A DNA stretch of 64,000 nt from Adiantum capillus-veneris (Eukaryota > Streptophyta > Polypodiopsida > Polypodiales > Pteridaceae): NCBI GenBank assembly GCA_014529385.2, contig CM043962.1, positions 92,886,180 through 92,950,179 on the forward strand, in the 5' to 3' direction. This document shows, piece by piece, positions 32,709 to 44,220 of the stretch (the first letter of the stretch is position 1; every line of letters starts with the position of its first letter). The notes under the pieces are model-generated. The model saw nothing but the letters and a program-made list of their open reading frames with translations, did no database searches and was not told the DNA's origin. The position numbers and the translations under genes are program-made.

Positions 32709-32900
32709 ATGGTGTTTGGACCACGAATCTTATTGCCTAGACATGCAAAACGTGCGCCAATGTTTGATAAGACATGTAGGGTTAGACGAGAGAATGCCAA
32801 AAGTAGGTTTGACAGCCTTTGCAAGAAATTCAGAACACTTTGGAAAGTGTCCAACCAATGCTTCCTATTGTACATCAACTTAGTCGCGATAGTTTGGTGA
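32709..32900 (+). other. short unassigned open frame
   Basis: A 63-codon frame with a basic stretch (RRENAKSRFDSLCKKFRTLW). No domain recognised; possibly part of the same unassigned remnant as the frame at 31,740. Confidence 0.2.
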
Positions 32901-33049
32901 TATTGATGAACAGTATGGAGAATATTTGATTTTGACATGCAGTGTGAAAAGCCATGATACAAAGATTGCATGTCCACCTTCCCATGCAAAAAACTTTGAC
33001 CTTTCAAGACACGAGTGACATAAGAGAAGTTATGAGGAATGATGCTAAC

Positions 33050-33278
33050 AAATGAACAACATTAACAGAATACGTTTTCACACATCAAATTGAACCTATA
33101 AAGAAGCTCAAGGCACACAACAAAGAGTGTATTGCTTAGTGCACAATAGAAAGATAAGTTTGCCATATAATGATGGGTGTATATACAATGCATGGGGGGG
33201 AAAACCTCCTATGGAGGAAAAAATGCACCGGCGGTCCTAAGGGTGTTCACACATATCACTACCACATATATGGTAACA
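33050..33278 (-). repeat. solo LTR of the Copia-1 family
   Basis: Closely follows the Copia-1 LTR (4,740-4,966): shared phrases include CTCAAGG.ACACAACA, GATGGG.GTATATA, AAACCTCCTA, CGGCGGTCCTA, GTGTTCACACA and the terminal GGTAACA. The left boundary is eroded. There is no primer-binding site or coding region on either side, so it looks like a solo LTR or a truncated copy. Confidence 0.8.
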
Positions 33279-33388
33279 TAAGGCTATCAAACATTTCTTA
33301 AGCACCAAGGACTTTAATGCTAGAAAAGGGAAGATTATTCATAGTTATGTGTTTTAGGCCACGTTACTTTGTGATTTGAATGTTGAAT

Positions 33389-33391
<3 letters not shown>

Positions 33392-33452
<61 letters not shown>
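33392..33452. repeat. (GT)n microsatellite
   Basis: About 61 bp of GT dinucleotide. Confidence 0.97.
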
Positions 33453-33455
<3 letters not shown>

Positions 33456-34696
33456 TGGCAAAGTAGTTTTGTGCTCGCTCATAGTAGCATACAATTACAA
33501 GAGAGTATAACTTTTGACATCATTGCCACTTGCTCATTGTGATAAATAATGTTTAGAAATAGAGAAACACTTTCTTCTTTGGGTCACTAAACAACCACCC
33601 CCATGAGAGGACTTAGGACGTATACAAGTGAGCATATTGAGCACTTTTCAAAAAGCAATTTGTGGTCATCATGTCCTTCATGCATTGATTCTCTAGAGTA
33701 AAAGGTTTTTCAAAACAAAGAACATTTGTGAAAAGACATAAGTTTCATTCATGCAATTAAATAGTTTTTGGTTGTGAGATCTACTCATTACCTAATCTTG
33801 CTCTAATCATAGGGAGTGCAAGAAAGGAAAAAAGAAAGAAGTAATACCAAGCATTCAAGTGACTTGCACAAGCCGATAAATGGAAAGAGCAAGCAACCAC
33901 CCCAGAGCTTCCTTGCCCCCACATGCACCCTTTAAAAAATTGTAGAAATGAGGAAGAGTTACATAAGGATGAAAAGTTGAAGACCGGGAAGAGAGAAGAG
34001 AGCGGGGAGAATCTTGGCATGAGTGTCTCTCTCATTGGGAGGAGGATATGATCACATGCTATAACATAGCCTCATAGACCACAATCATCACATGAACAAG
34101 CTATCACAGTGTTTAGATTTGCCGAGTTGATCCATGATAACACTCACGTTGAGTGAGAGAACTTGATGATTTTGAGACATGTATAATGGTTGTGTAAACA
34201 TGAAAACGATGCTATTTTTGAAGTAAAATTATTGTGATGTTTGTAGAAACAAGGTTTCTCGTTCATCATGTGAGATTATCATTGTTATCAAGGCCTAAGA
34301 TGTTGCAAACAACTTGTTCACACAGGATAACCAAAATAGGTAAGTGATACCTAGAGATCACAACTCATTTACCCTGCCATGTTGCGATCAACACCTCGGC
34401 ATTGTGTTTGTAAATCTTGATACAAATTTGTTAGATTTTTGGGGCTTTGATAGTTTTCAAGATGTGGATGCTTGCATGGAGTTTAGGCCAATTTTCAAAT
34501 GTCCTAGGCTAGTCCTCTAATCCCCACGTGGAATGAGATGAGGTTTGGCCTCATTAAGATGGGCGTGAGACTTGTGGAAAAGTATAAGATGTATCATGGA
34601 GCCTTGTTGCTTCTTGGAGAGGGTAGGATCTTCATAATGTGATTAGATGTGCTTCAAGGTTGACCTTCTCTCTAGGATACTGGAAGTTTGATTTGT
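33453..34696. other. spacer without recognisable gene
   Basis: Only short frames and no conserved domain. I see nothing to annotate. Confidence 0.4.
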
Positions 34697-34880
34697 GGGA
34701 AGGCATTGGGTATGTAGAAAGTCATCAGACAATGTGCTAGGTACATGCTCTTAGATCATTGGGAGTGGAAGAACCAACTTTGAAGGAAGGAATGGGGTAT
34801 GTCAAAAGTCATCGTACAATGGTGCTAAATAAAATACTCTTAGATAATTGGTCTTGGGAATGGAAGAACCACATTATAAA
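34697..34880. repeat. imperfect tandem repeat, about 88 bp unit
   Basis: Two diverged copies: GGAAGGCATTGGGTATGT at 34,697 and GGAAGGAATGGGGTATGT at about 34,786. Both continue through AAAGTCATC and end near GGAAGAACCA. Confidence 0.8.
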
Positions 34881-35382
34881 TTGAGAGAGGACAGAAGCCA
34901 TGAGCATCCAACTACACAACTATTCTCTCATAGGATGCAACAACTTCAAAGGATGTTTTGAATCCCACAGGAAGAGAATGAAGGCAAGACTTGGCATAAT
35001 CTTGGATTATCTCCTGTGCTTGACATGGCAATGTGGTCTTTAACAAAAATGACTCTTATGAATAAATAGGTATACTCGTGAAACTGTTTCATGATGCATT
35101 GGCCATTTTGTGCGATGTTAATCCTTAATAAAATATGAATGGTTTAAACATGTCCTTGGTACACACACTATGGTCAAGAAGAGGTATAGGTTGGGAAGAA
35201 AAAAAAGCCCACTATAAAACATTTTCTCAAATAATGAATAATGCAGCAGACAACACAAGCTTTGGCTTTGGTCAACATAGAAAGATCTTCACTCCTTCTC
35301 TAATTGTAAACTTATTGTGTACACAAAATATTGTGCACACACAAAAAACACACATACACAAAGAGCAATAGTAGGGCCTCCT
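34881..35382. other. spacer left of Copia-2
   Basis: No gene is recognised. An A-rich, CA-rich stretch lies at 35,330-35,365. Right next to it begins the Copia-2 LTR. Confidence 0.4.
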
Positions 35383-35580
35383 TGTTAGGAATGTGAGTGT
35401 AAGAACCGTGCGGTGAGTGCAAGAGAGGGAAGGAGAGAAGGGGGAAGGAGTAAGAGCAAACACAGTCACTTGGTGGAGCACTAGAGAGAATGATCCTCTC
35501 TACTCCTTATTTGGATTATGAAGAAATGAATGGTAAGTGGGTGAGTGCCCGCACCGGCCATGGGGCCTGAAACCTAACAA
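35383..35580 (-). repeat. Copia-2 3' LTR
   Basis: A 198-bp segment with inverted ends TGTTAGG and CCTAACA. On the minus strand it is preceded by a purine-rich run (AAGTGGGAGAT) that fits a polypurine tract. The opposite LTR was not found, so the left boundary is inferred from the termini. Confidence 0.65.
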
Positions 35581-35880
35581 TCTCCCACTTGAAGGCCAAT
35601 GTGGCCCAAGTGGCTAAAGAATGTAGGGGCTATTATGTACAACTATACAAAACATGAAGCATGAATGTAGCTTCACCCTACGTCCATCATCTCTATGCAA
35701 TGTGCAAACCGCTTTGAGGGTAAGCTCTTCATTAGAGCATCCGCTGGGTTTTCATCTGTGTGAACTTTGACTAACTCAATGCGTTTGCTAGCCAAAATAT
35801 CCCGTACCACATGATACCTGACCTCTATGTGTTTTGACTTGGAGTGAAACACGGGGTTCTTTTGCTAACTCAATCGCACT

Positions 35881-36352
35881 CTAACTATCACAATGTAGCA
35901 CTGAAGTCTGGTGTATACCAAGGTCCCCCACTAGACGAGATAACCACATAGCTTCCTTACTGGAACTGGAAACTGCAACATACTCTGCCTCAGTGGTGGA
36001 AGACGAAGTGCAACTGTGGATACATGATCTCCAAGAAACTGTCGCTTCAACGAACAAGAAAACGTAACCATATGTGGATTGCCTAGTGTCCACACATCCC
36101 ACATAATTTGAATCGGCCCTATCCAACTATGGATGCATCATTGTTCCCAAAGCGTAAGCACTTGCTAGTTGAGCCCTTGATGTATCTCAAGATGTGCTTC
36201 ACTATTTCCCAATGCTTTTTGCCTGGATTTTCCACCACAAACCTGTTGACTACTCCCACTGCATATGCAATGTCTAGCCGTGTGCTAACCATGGAGAACA
36301 TGAGACTACCAACCACTGAAGAATACAACACCTTTTCCATCTCTGCATCCAA
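35881..36352 (-). pseudogene. Copia-2 RT C-terminus and RNase H
   Basis: Two frames: MDAEMEKVLYSSVVGSLMFS with TRLDIAYAVGVVNRF and HWEIVKHILRYIKG (36,119-36,352), and SNYVGCVDTRQSTYGYVF with SSTTEAEYVAVSSSSKEAMW (35,881-36,126). They are the standard Copia end region, split by a frameshift near 36,120. Confidence 0.85.
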
Positions 36353-37259
36353 TTTGGAAAAATCATGCTCGCTAAGTTTTTTTTATGTTGCCATTGGGGT
36401 ACTCAATGCTTTCCCCCCTTGAATATTAAAACGTTGCAAGACCTTGTGAACATACTCTTCCTACAAAAGTTCAAGTATACCACGTTTGCAATTTCTCTTG
36501 ATATGCATACCAAGAAAGTGATGTGCATCGCGCAAATATTTCATAGAGAATGCTTACTTAAGGCATCCTTGAGAAGTGCAATCTCATCTTTGGACTTCCC
36601 GGCTATGAGCATATCATCCCTGTACAAAATCAAAATGATGAGAGAACCATCGTTCAACCTCTTTGTGTATAAGAAGTGATCCTCTTGGCTCCGTACCTAA
36701 CCCTGGGACTGAATGTACTTATTGAACTTGATGTACCATTTCCTTGAGCCTTGATTTAATCCTTACAAAGCTTTCTTGAGTCTACACACTATTTCTGTCC
36801 GTGTTGGCTTCTCAAGCTTTATCACAAAACCTTCTGATTGTTTTATGTAGACATCCTCTTCAAGATCCCCATGAAGAATGATGTTTTCACATCCATTTGG
36901 ACCGATTCCATGTCCTTAATGGCTACTAGACCAAGAACAAGATGCAATGTAGTCATCTTGACCACGGGAGAAAATATTTCATCGAAATCCATGCCTTTTG
37001 TTTGCTTGTACCCTTTAGCAACCAATCTAGCCTTATATTTAGGCTTGGGATCATCTGTGATATACTTCTTCTTGTACACCCATTTGCATGGCAATGAATG
37101 TTTACCTGTAGGAAACTCTACCAATTCCCAAGTTTCATTTGCTAAGATCGAGTTATAGTCAAATTGCATAGCCTCTTCCCATTTCACGCTATCGTCCGTT
37201 TGAATGGCCTCTTTGTAGCCAGTGGGTTCATCACAGTCAGCGACTAGCAAATAGTCCAA
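36353..37259 (-). pseudogene. Copia-2 reverse transcriptase
   Basis: The 36,843-37,259 frame has EEAMQFDYNSILANETWELV, LPCKWVYKKKY, ARLVAKGYKQTKGMDFDEIF and ESVQMDVKTSFFMG (motif A). Farther along, at 36,620-36,640, the catalytic box region reads LILYRDDMLIAG, where family members normally have YVDD. The stretch 36,353-36,842 has no continuous frame. Confidence 0.8.
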
Positions 37260-37344
37260 TCCTGGCTCAAAACGCTCAGGTGCACGAGATGTACGAGTAG
37301 AACTCCGAAGTGCCTAATTGTTGGATTCTGCTCTCTCTGGAACA

Positions 37345-37348
<4 letters not shown>

Positions 37349-37376
<28 letters not shown>
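37349..37376. repeat. (GT)n microsatellite in Copia-2
   Basis: About 28 bp of GT dinucleotide, in the integrase-RT spacer of the element. Confidence 0.95.
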
Positions 37377-37379
<3 letters not shown>

Positions 37380-37532
37380 AGTGGAAGGTGCATCACTAAC
37401 ATGTCCAACATTCTGTGTAACCGGTGGTGAGGCAACATCCTCAAACCGTACTCTGTGATACTAATGTCTTTCACTGGATTTCTATGCATCTTAAATTTGG
37501 TGAATATCACCTGTGAGCTGCATATAACCTTC

Positions 37533-38520
37533 TTAGATTATGGGTGTCAGCGATGATATCCCATCTCTCCGTGTATCAATGAACATGCACTTGTGTGATT
37601 TGGGGTCCATCCTTTGTTTAAGCTCTTTTGGCACATGCGAGAATGCCTCACATCCATATATACGTAACCTGTCATAATTGGGCTCTTTGCCCATCCACAT
37701 CTCCGGTGGAACCTTGTACTTTAGTGGTGTACTAGGTGACCAATTGATCAAGTAAGCAACCATCATAACAGCTTCTCCCCAAAATTATTGAGGTAAGTTG
37801 GTCGTAGACAAGTGACCCATTCTTGAATGGTTCTATTCATTCTCTCAGCCACACCGTTTTGGGCGGGTGTATAAGAGGGGTGGTAAAATGTCTTCTATTG
37901 CCTCGTTTACTGCAAAATTCCTTGAACTCAGAGGAGATGTACTCGCCTCCATTGTCACTTCGCAAAGATTTAAGCTTTTTACCCGATCGGTTCTCTACCA
38001 ATGCTAAGAACTTTGGAAAGACACTAAAGACTTCACTCTTCTGCTTCAAGAGATAAACCCACACCTTTCTAGTAGAGTCATCTATGAATGTCAAAAAGTA
38101 TAATGATCCCCCTAGAGACTTGACTGGCATAGGTCCGCACAAGTCGCTATGAATGAGATCTAGAGGACTCTCTAACTCCTTGTCCAAAGGTGCTGATATC
38201 AACCTGGTCTATTTACCATACATACAATGCTCACATAGAGAAGTTAGAGTAATCTAACACAAAGATATAACCAGAACGCTGTAAGAATTTCATTCCGTTC
38301 TGACTTATATGACCTAGCTGGCTATGCCACAAATCTGTAGACGACAGCTCGGTGACATAAATAAAATTCTTGTTACGGAAGAGACATAAAGTAAGTACAA
38401 TGAGCCAGACTTTTGGACTTTAAGCAAGCATGACCATATTTTCCTTCTTGATAATCCAAGAACCATGAGCAAATATGGTAGTGTAACCCAAATCATCCAG
38501 CTATCCACAAACTCTTTGTC
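37533..38520 (-). pseudogene. Copia-2 integrase
   Basis: The core frame (37,837-38,202) has [36 protein letters not shown] and [14 protein letters not shown], i.e. two of the catalytic aspartates. The downstream piece (37,533-37,766) has WSPSTPLKYKVPPEMWMG and LRIYGCEAFSHVP. Upstream (38,220-38,520) the zinc-binding HHCC region survives in a broken frame as LWHSQLGHIS and CEHCMYGK. Confidence 0.85.
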
Positions 38521-38639
38521 AATTTGGGTACATACCTGACATTGTGCAGTATAAACTCAGTTCCATTATGCATAGAAAACTTGATGCTTCCCACACCGCA
38601 TATATCAAGCTCATAGGAGTTGCCTAGCTTCAATGTTCC

Positions 38640-39669
38640 ATGTGTGGTAGTTTATGTAGAAAACCACTCCTTGTGGTGTGAGGAGTCATGTGAAAGCTAG
38701 CACCTGAGTCCACAATCTAATTCTGCGCATAACACTCGTCAAGAGCTAACAATGCATCAGGAATCAAATTCGATGTGAAAATCAACACATCATTTGGCAC
38801 GTCAAAATTGTCTCAATGGTTGGAGACTCAACCACATTAAGCTCTTCAATTTTCACCCTGCTTTTAGGTTTGTTAGACTTTGCTTTCTCTTTTTCCTTGT
38901 CATGCTGCATTGTGTGGCAATCTTTCTTCAAGTATCTCTTTTTACAACAGTTGTAACACTCAACATTTCTCATGTCTTTGCTGCGACTCTTGCTACGACC
39001 TTGCCTGCGATGCTGAGAACAACCACGGATGCGACCACGTGGCCTTTGCTTGTCACGATTTCCACTAACCACATATTCATCAGCATGGCCACTCGCATCA
39101 AGAGATTGACGTCAAATATCCTAAGTGAGCAACATTGCTGAAAACTAGCTTGCCATTAGGTGCAAAATTGCTTATGGCTGTGTTGAAGGTATCCAATGAC
39201 GATGATAGCGAACATAGTAAGAAAATGGCCTTCATTTCATCACCAAAATTGAGACCTTTGGAAGTAATCTGTGAAAAGATGTTGTTGAACTCGTTCAAGT
39301 GAGAACTAACATTAGTGTCTTCTTTCATGTTCATGCGCATAAGCTTCTTCATTAAGATTATCTTGTTCGAGGCATTGTTGCCATCCCATGCTGCACATAG
39401 AGCATCCAATAAATCTTTGGTGTTGGTCTTATCCATTATGGTAAAGTAAACGGATTCACCAAGGTGCAAGTGAATGGTCGCCATTCCACGCTCATGCAAG
39501 TCTTCTCACTAAGCATCAGTGTACACATTCTCTCTTCTTTCACACAAGGGTGCTATCAAGCCTTTATTGATCAAAACATCTTGCATACGCTGTAGCCAAA
39601 TAACAAAGTTTGAACCATAATTTTTTTTGATGTAGTACTCTTCTCTTTCAAAGCACTACTCGCAGCCAT
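38640..39669 (-). pseudogene. Copia-2 gag and protease
   Basis: Gag starts at about 39,669 with MAASSALKEKSTTS, followed by VIWLQRMQDVLINKG. The 39,098-39,499 frame continues it (LLDALCAAWDGNNASNKI). The 38,782-39,072 frame carries the zinc knuckle CYNCCKKRYLKKDC, where the expected histidine is tyrosine. The protease motif follows near 38,700-38,725 as VDSGASFHMT, next to an in-frame stop. Confidence 0.85.
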
Positions 39670-40790
39670 GACTCAAATGAATGTGGCCAAAAAACTTATG
39701 GCAAATTTCTTGGGATAATTTCGATAGAGTTTCCCCGATAACAGGAGCAAAAACTCGAACCAAAAGTAGTAAAATCACTATGTAAGAACAACTAAAAGTG
39801 CCAAGAACGTATAAAATAAACTCGCGGGAAAAATTCGATAGAGTCTCCTCTGTACGAGGAGAAAACTCTCAAACCCGACAATACAAAAGTAAGTGCATAA
39901 ACTACTCAAAACCACTGTTGTGTGACCGCCAACTTGGTGTCAAAAGCACAAGAAACCGTCTGGATACATATCCTATGGTGAGGGTACCGTAAGGGGGGGA
40001 ACTGAAGCTACATGTATCAGCGAAGGTATCTCAACATTCGAGAATACCCCAGCTCGAAGAAAACCTAACGCTATCGCCAAAAGGCTAAAGCAGACACAAA
40101 ATGACTAGCACGATCTTAGAAAGGGATTTTCCGGTCCGAGCCTCAAAAAAGGCCAAGAAAATTACCAAAATAGACCAAAAAAAAAATGGCTCCACATGAT
40201 AGGCAGTAACCGTAACTCAACGTACATGAGTGACCGCACACAAACTGGCGCCAAGAATTTCTGTGTGCAATAAAAGGTATCCCTACGGGGATATCTACTG
40301 TCAAAAGATCTCGATAGCACTAGGTGTGCTCAAAAGAACATGCATCTATCAACACATTTGTCCGCAGAGAAACTGTTGTGAAAATGGCTGCCAAAATTGC
40401 TTGAAAGGCGCTGTGCCAGTAAGTGTCTAGAAACCTGGAGAAACTGGTGTATGTGGTCTTGAAAAACCCCTCAGTGTACCTGTGTGTCGGTGTAGAATGA
40501 GAATGTCGGTGCCAATTTACACTGCCAGATGGGAATACGCTAGTCTAGTAGCCGCCAAGAGAGTCGTAGCCATAATCTATGCCTTAGAGCAAAATCGATG
40601 CGCTCGGTGCTGATGTCGGGTGTCACTCCTCTATGGTAGAGGTACCTCACCCGTGCACGTCGCAAGCACAATCATCCGGGGAAAAACGCTCATCCGTGGG
40701 AACGCTCGTGTCGGGGTCGGATGTCAAAATCCACCCATAAGGAGAGGTGTCACAAAGATCATCGATGTCGATATCGATGTCAAAAACCTG
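39670..40790 (-). other. Copia-2 upstream region, no gene recognised
   Basis: About 1.1 kb on the 5' side of Copia-2 gag. Short phrases repeat (e.g. TTCGATAGAGT near 39,720 and 39,837). No LTR ends or primer-binding site could be placed. It may be leader sequence or unrelated flank. Confidence 0.35.
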
Positions 40791-40798
40791 CTCACTCT

Positions 40799-40833
<35 letters not shown>

Positions 40834-40851
40834 TCGCTCTCTCTTCTCTCT

Positions 40852-40882
<31 letters not shown>
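40791..40882. repeat. compound (CT)n(CA)n microsatellite
   Basis: CT repeats, a CA block at about 40,814-40,832, then CT repeats again. The local Arg/Glu- and Ser/Leu-rich open frames are by-products. Confidence 0.95.
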
Positions 40883-40885
<3 letters not shown>

Positions 40886-41150
40886 ATATCTGGCGGTGAG
40901 GGGATCTCTCTCTCTTTCTCAATCTCTGTCGTTCTCTTCCTGGGCACTTGTAGGATCAAGGATCGGATTTTGTCGAGTGTTGAAATGTCAAGACTTATGG
41001 TGGGAGCAACCTCTTGCACACAAAGCTCATAGTTAAAGAAAAATTTTGATTTCTTTGTCAAGACTGATGAGCTGCCTACAAAACAACTGACGAGCGGGTG
41101 TTGGGAGTGAGGGTGTGTGTGTGTGTGTGGTGTGAGCCTCACTGCATGAG

Positions 41151-42050
41151 TTGCCTAAGATTTCAATGCTTGCAAATACAAGAGGAGAGGACATCGCAAA
41201 TCTTACCCTGCATGGTGAAGGTCCCAAAAGCTCAAGAAATTCAAAGAGGGAGAAAAGAGTATCTCTTTCGTCACCTATGATGACACCTTTGGTGGTACCG
41301 ACAAAGTATTGGCCTTCATACATCAATTTGATGTGGCCTTTGGAGATGAGGGCTTCACAGAGTCCTCTAAGCTACATCATGTAGCTATGGACTTCCAGAA
41401 CTCTGCTCGTCAATGGTGGGCTAGCCTTCATGGCAACAACAAGGCTCCAAAGACATGGAAAACTCTACGAGTTTCCATCATGAAGCAATTCCTTGCAAGC
41501 GATGCAAAGAACAAAGTGCTTACTAAATGGCGGAGCTTGAAACTTCTCTCCAACGAGTCTATCCACAAATATGTGGACAAGCTTTGGGATTTACATCTCA
41601 AGGCTACTGTCTTTCAAAAGATAAACTTTGCCAAGAAAAAGCAACAATTTTGTACGGGATTACCTGAAGAGATGGTTGAGTACGTCAACTCCCAACGGCC
41701 TGGTTCTATCACCGAAGTAATCCACCACATTATGGCTGCTTCGCGCATCAATTTCCAATAAGGGGCTAGAAGGAATATCAAGCCCATAGAAAGAAAAGAC
41801 AAAAGTGATGCAAAGGGAAAAAACAATGCCCAAAATTCTTCCCAAGGCAATTCCAACAACAACAATTGGTCCAAGGAGAAGGGAGTTTACAAAGGTAAAA
41901 ATAAACTCTCTCATGAAGAGGTTGAAGCTTTTCGTAAGGACCACAAATGCTTCAAGTGTGGGGAGCAAGGACATGGCTACCGTTCTTGCCCCAAAAGAAA
42001 TGCCCGCAATGAGACTCCTAGAGCTTCAATGATCGAATGCTTTAAAATAG
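41151..42050 (+). pseudogene. Gypsy-B gag
   Basis: The best-preserved gag in the window. Frame 41,309-41,761 carries the retrotransposon-gag domain: FQNSARQWWASLHGNNKAP, LRVSIMKQFLASDAKN, YVDKLWDLHLKATVF and FCTGLPEEMVEYVNSQRPG. An upstream piece (41,151-41,308, LTLHGEGPKSSRNSKREKR) is in another frame. After a stop at 41,761 a third frame carries an intact CCHC zinc knuckle, CFKCGEQGHGYRSC, near 41,950. Confidence 0.85.
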
Positions 42051-42086
42051 GATTCTCATTGCAAAACATCATCTCTTTCCTATGCT

Positions 42087-42758
42087 TTGAGAAAGGTAAG
42101 GGAGCATGATGCCTTCATCTTGTTTGACCCTGGCTCTACTCACAATTTCATATCAATGGAGTTGGCCACAAAATTGGGCATTCAAGCTTTTGAGATGGGA
42201 GATACTATAACTACCACTGGAGCTTATAAGGGATGGCAAGCCTCCATTACTCCCTTGAGGAAGTTGAGGCTTCATGTCCAAAGCTATGTGGACAAAGAAG
42301 ACTTTTTTATCTCTCCTCTCCAACATGAGGATGTTATCCTAGGGACACCGTGGTTCAAGCGCATGGTTGCCAACATGAAGTTCCCTAAAATGAGAATCTA
42401 TTTCACCTACAAGGAAAAGAGCATGTATATAGATGCTAATGAATTTGGTCGTTCTATACGACTTGTAAATTCACTTGATTTTGATGAGTCAATGAAAAGC
42501 TCGGTTTCTGCGTACATGATTATTGTCAAAGAATTCACTAATGACCCTAATGTTTTAGGTAAAGATAATAGGAATCAAGAGGACTTAGACTTGTTTAATT
42601 TTCTAATGGATTCCAAGATGTGTTCATCAATGATATCCCTATGGACTTACGTCCAAAATGAGGGGATGATGACCATCGAATTGAGCTCCTACCAGGAAGC
42701 TCACCGCCTAACAAGCCTCCTTATGGAGTTTCCCAACCTCAACAAGAGGAGATCATGA
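42087..42758 (+). pseudogene. Gypsy-B protease and linker
   Basis: A 223-codon frame. The aspartic protease N-part reads FILFDPGSTHNFISMELATK and the C-part DKEDFFISPLQHEDVILGTP. Past about 42,600 the frame has slipped from the linker that in Gypsy-D reads DDDHMIELL and PPYRVSQAQQEEIMRQ. Confidence 0.82.
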
Positions 42759-43216
42759 GGCAAGTACAAAAATTGGTAGAAAAAGGGATGGTGAGGCCTA
42801 TATCCTCTCCCTTTTGTTCTCCAGTCCTTTTAGTGCAAAAGAAAAACGATACATAGCGCATGTGTGTGGACTATCGAGCGCTAAACCATATCACTATCAA
42901 AAACAAATTTCTTGTACCGCGGGTAGAAGATCTGTTTGATAAGCTACAAGGTTCGATCTACTTCAATAGGATTGACCTTAAAGGTGGCTATCATCAAATA
43001 AGGATAGTGAATGAAGATATCGTAAAGACCACGTTTCATACAATGTTTAATCTTTATGAATATCTAGTCATGCCTTTTGGCTTGACTAATGCACCGGCCA
43101 CATTCAATCGTTTGATGGAGAAAATATTTAGACCCTACTGCAAGTTCATTGTAGTGTTCTTTGATGATATCATCATCTAATCCAAGTCCTTGGAGGAGCA
43201 CAAGCAACATCTCCAG
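42700..43216 (+). pseudogene. Gypsy-B reverse transcriptase, truncated
   Basis: RT frame 42,860-43,180 has MCVDYRALNHITIKNKF, YFNRIDLKGGYHQIRI (motif A), [19 protein letters not shown] (motif B) and the intact catalytic FFDDI. A stop follows at 43,180 and the domain ends at the deletion junction near 43,216, before the thumb. Confidence 0.88.
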
Positions 43217-43221
43217 GTAAT

Positions 43222-43850
43222 GAGTATGCATACAATAGTAATGTCCATACTACTACGAGAAAAACACCTTTTGAGATCATAGAGGGAAGACATAAAAGTC
43301 CCTTTCTACTTAAAGTAGATAGGATAATCTTCGCTGCTATAGATAGCCGTGACTTATAAGAATCCTTTCAAAAGATGAAGGAGGTTATATCCATCTCTCA
43401 ACAAAGGCAAAAAGTTGTTGTTGACAAGCACAAAAGGGCCAAATAAAATGATTAGGTCTTACTTAAGTTTCCCAAGGCTCGATTGAGGCAAACGACTGGC
43501 AAAAATCCTACGGGCCATGAAAAGTATTATGCTAAACTAGCAAAAAGATACTATGGTCCTTTTCAAATCTTGAAGACAATCAATGACATGGTTTATCAAC
43601 TCAAGTTACCCAACGATTGGCTCATACACAATGCTTTTCATGTGAGCCTACTTAAGCCCTACAAAGGAGAGCCACCAAGAGAACCAATTATTGAAGACCC
43701 TCCAAAAATCCAAGACCAAGAAGAGGTGCTACAACCCGAAGCTATCCTTCGGCATGAAGACAAGGTACTATGACATGGTAAGATTATCCGACGATATCTT
43801 ATTAAGTTCAAAAATTATCCTTTTGAAGATGCTAGATGGAATTAAGAATA
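43222..43850 (+). pseudogene. Gypsy-B integrase C-terminus and chromodomain
   Basis: Begins just after the deletion with EYAYNSNVHTTTRKTPFEII, continues QQRQKVVVDKHKRA, then the frame 43,483-43,773 with [35 protein letters not shown] and [13 protein letters not shown]. After one stop (TGA at about 43,771) the codons read HGKIIRRYLIKFKNYPFED, the chromodomain-like end. Confidence 0.85.
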
Positions 43851-44220
43851 CAGCTTAAGGATAGTATGAACCTTGGCAATGCTTACGATGCTACACTAGA
43901 GTAAGCAAATGTAAATGCTTTCTAAATGAATAATTTTTTTGTCTTATAAGACTAATCCTTGTGCACAAATTTAAATTGTATGCATACTTAGAATCATGTT
44001 TGTGATGACGACGTCACTCAAACACCAAGTAGAATTTGTCACTCTACTTTAGGAGTATGATATGGACTAAAGAGCAGACATGCACCAAATGGACTAGTCA
44101 TCCATTTTGGGATGATGTTGTAGGGTAAAAAGGGATCCTCTACAAACGTAGACTAATGACTATGACTTGATCTCTTCTACCTCATAGTCGAGTACGACTA
44201 TGGTTTCAAGAGAGAGGCAA

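Larger units (their letters stand above)
35383..39669 (-). mobile_element. Copia-2: decayed Ty1/Copia LTR retrotransposon
   Basis: Minus-strand Copia with gag (39,669-38,782), protease (about 38,720), GAG-pre-integrase and integrase (38,520-37,533), RT (37,259-36,119), RNase H (to 35,881), then a polypurine tract and 3' LTR (35,580-35,383). The frame is broken in many places. The leader lies above 39,669, but I did not find a 5' LTR or primer-binding site before 41,000. The gag matches the fragment at 1-290. Confidence 0.9.

Noticed and set aside
34697-34880. CRISPR-like array
   Set aside because: Only two imperfect copies, no spacers of constant length, and a plant genome context.
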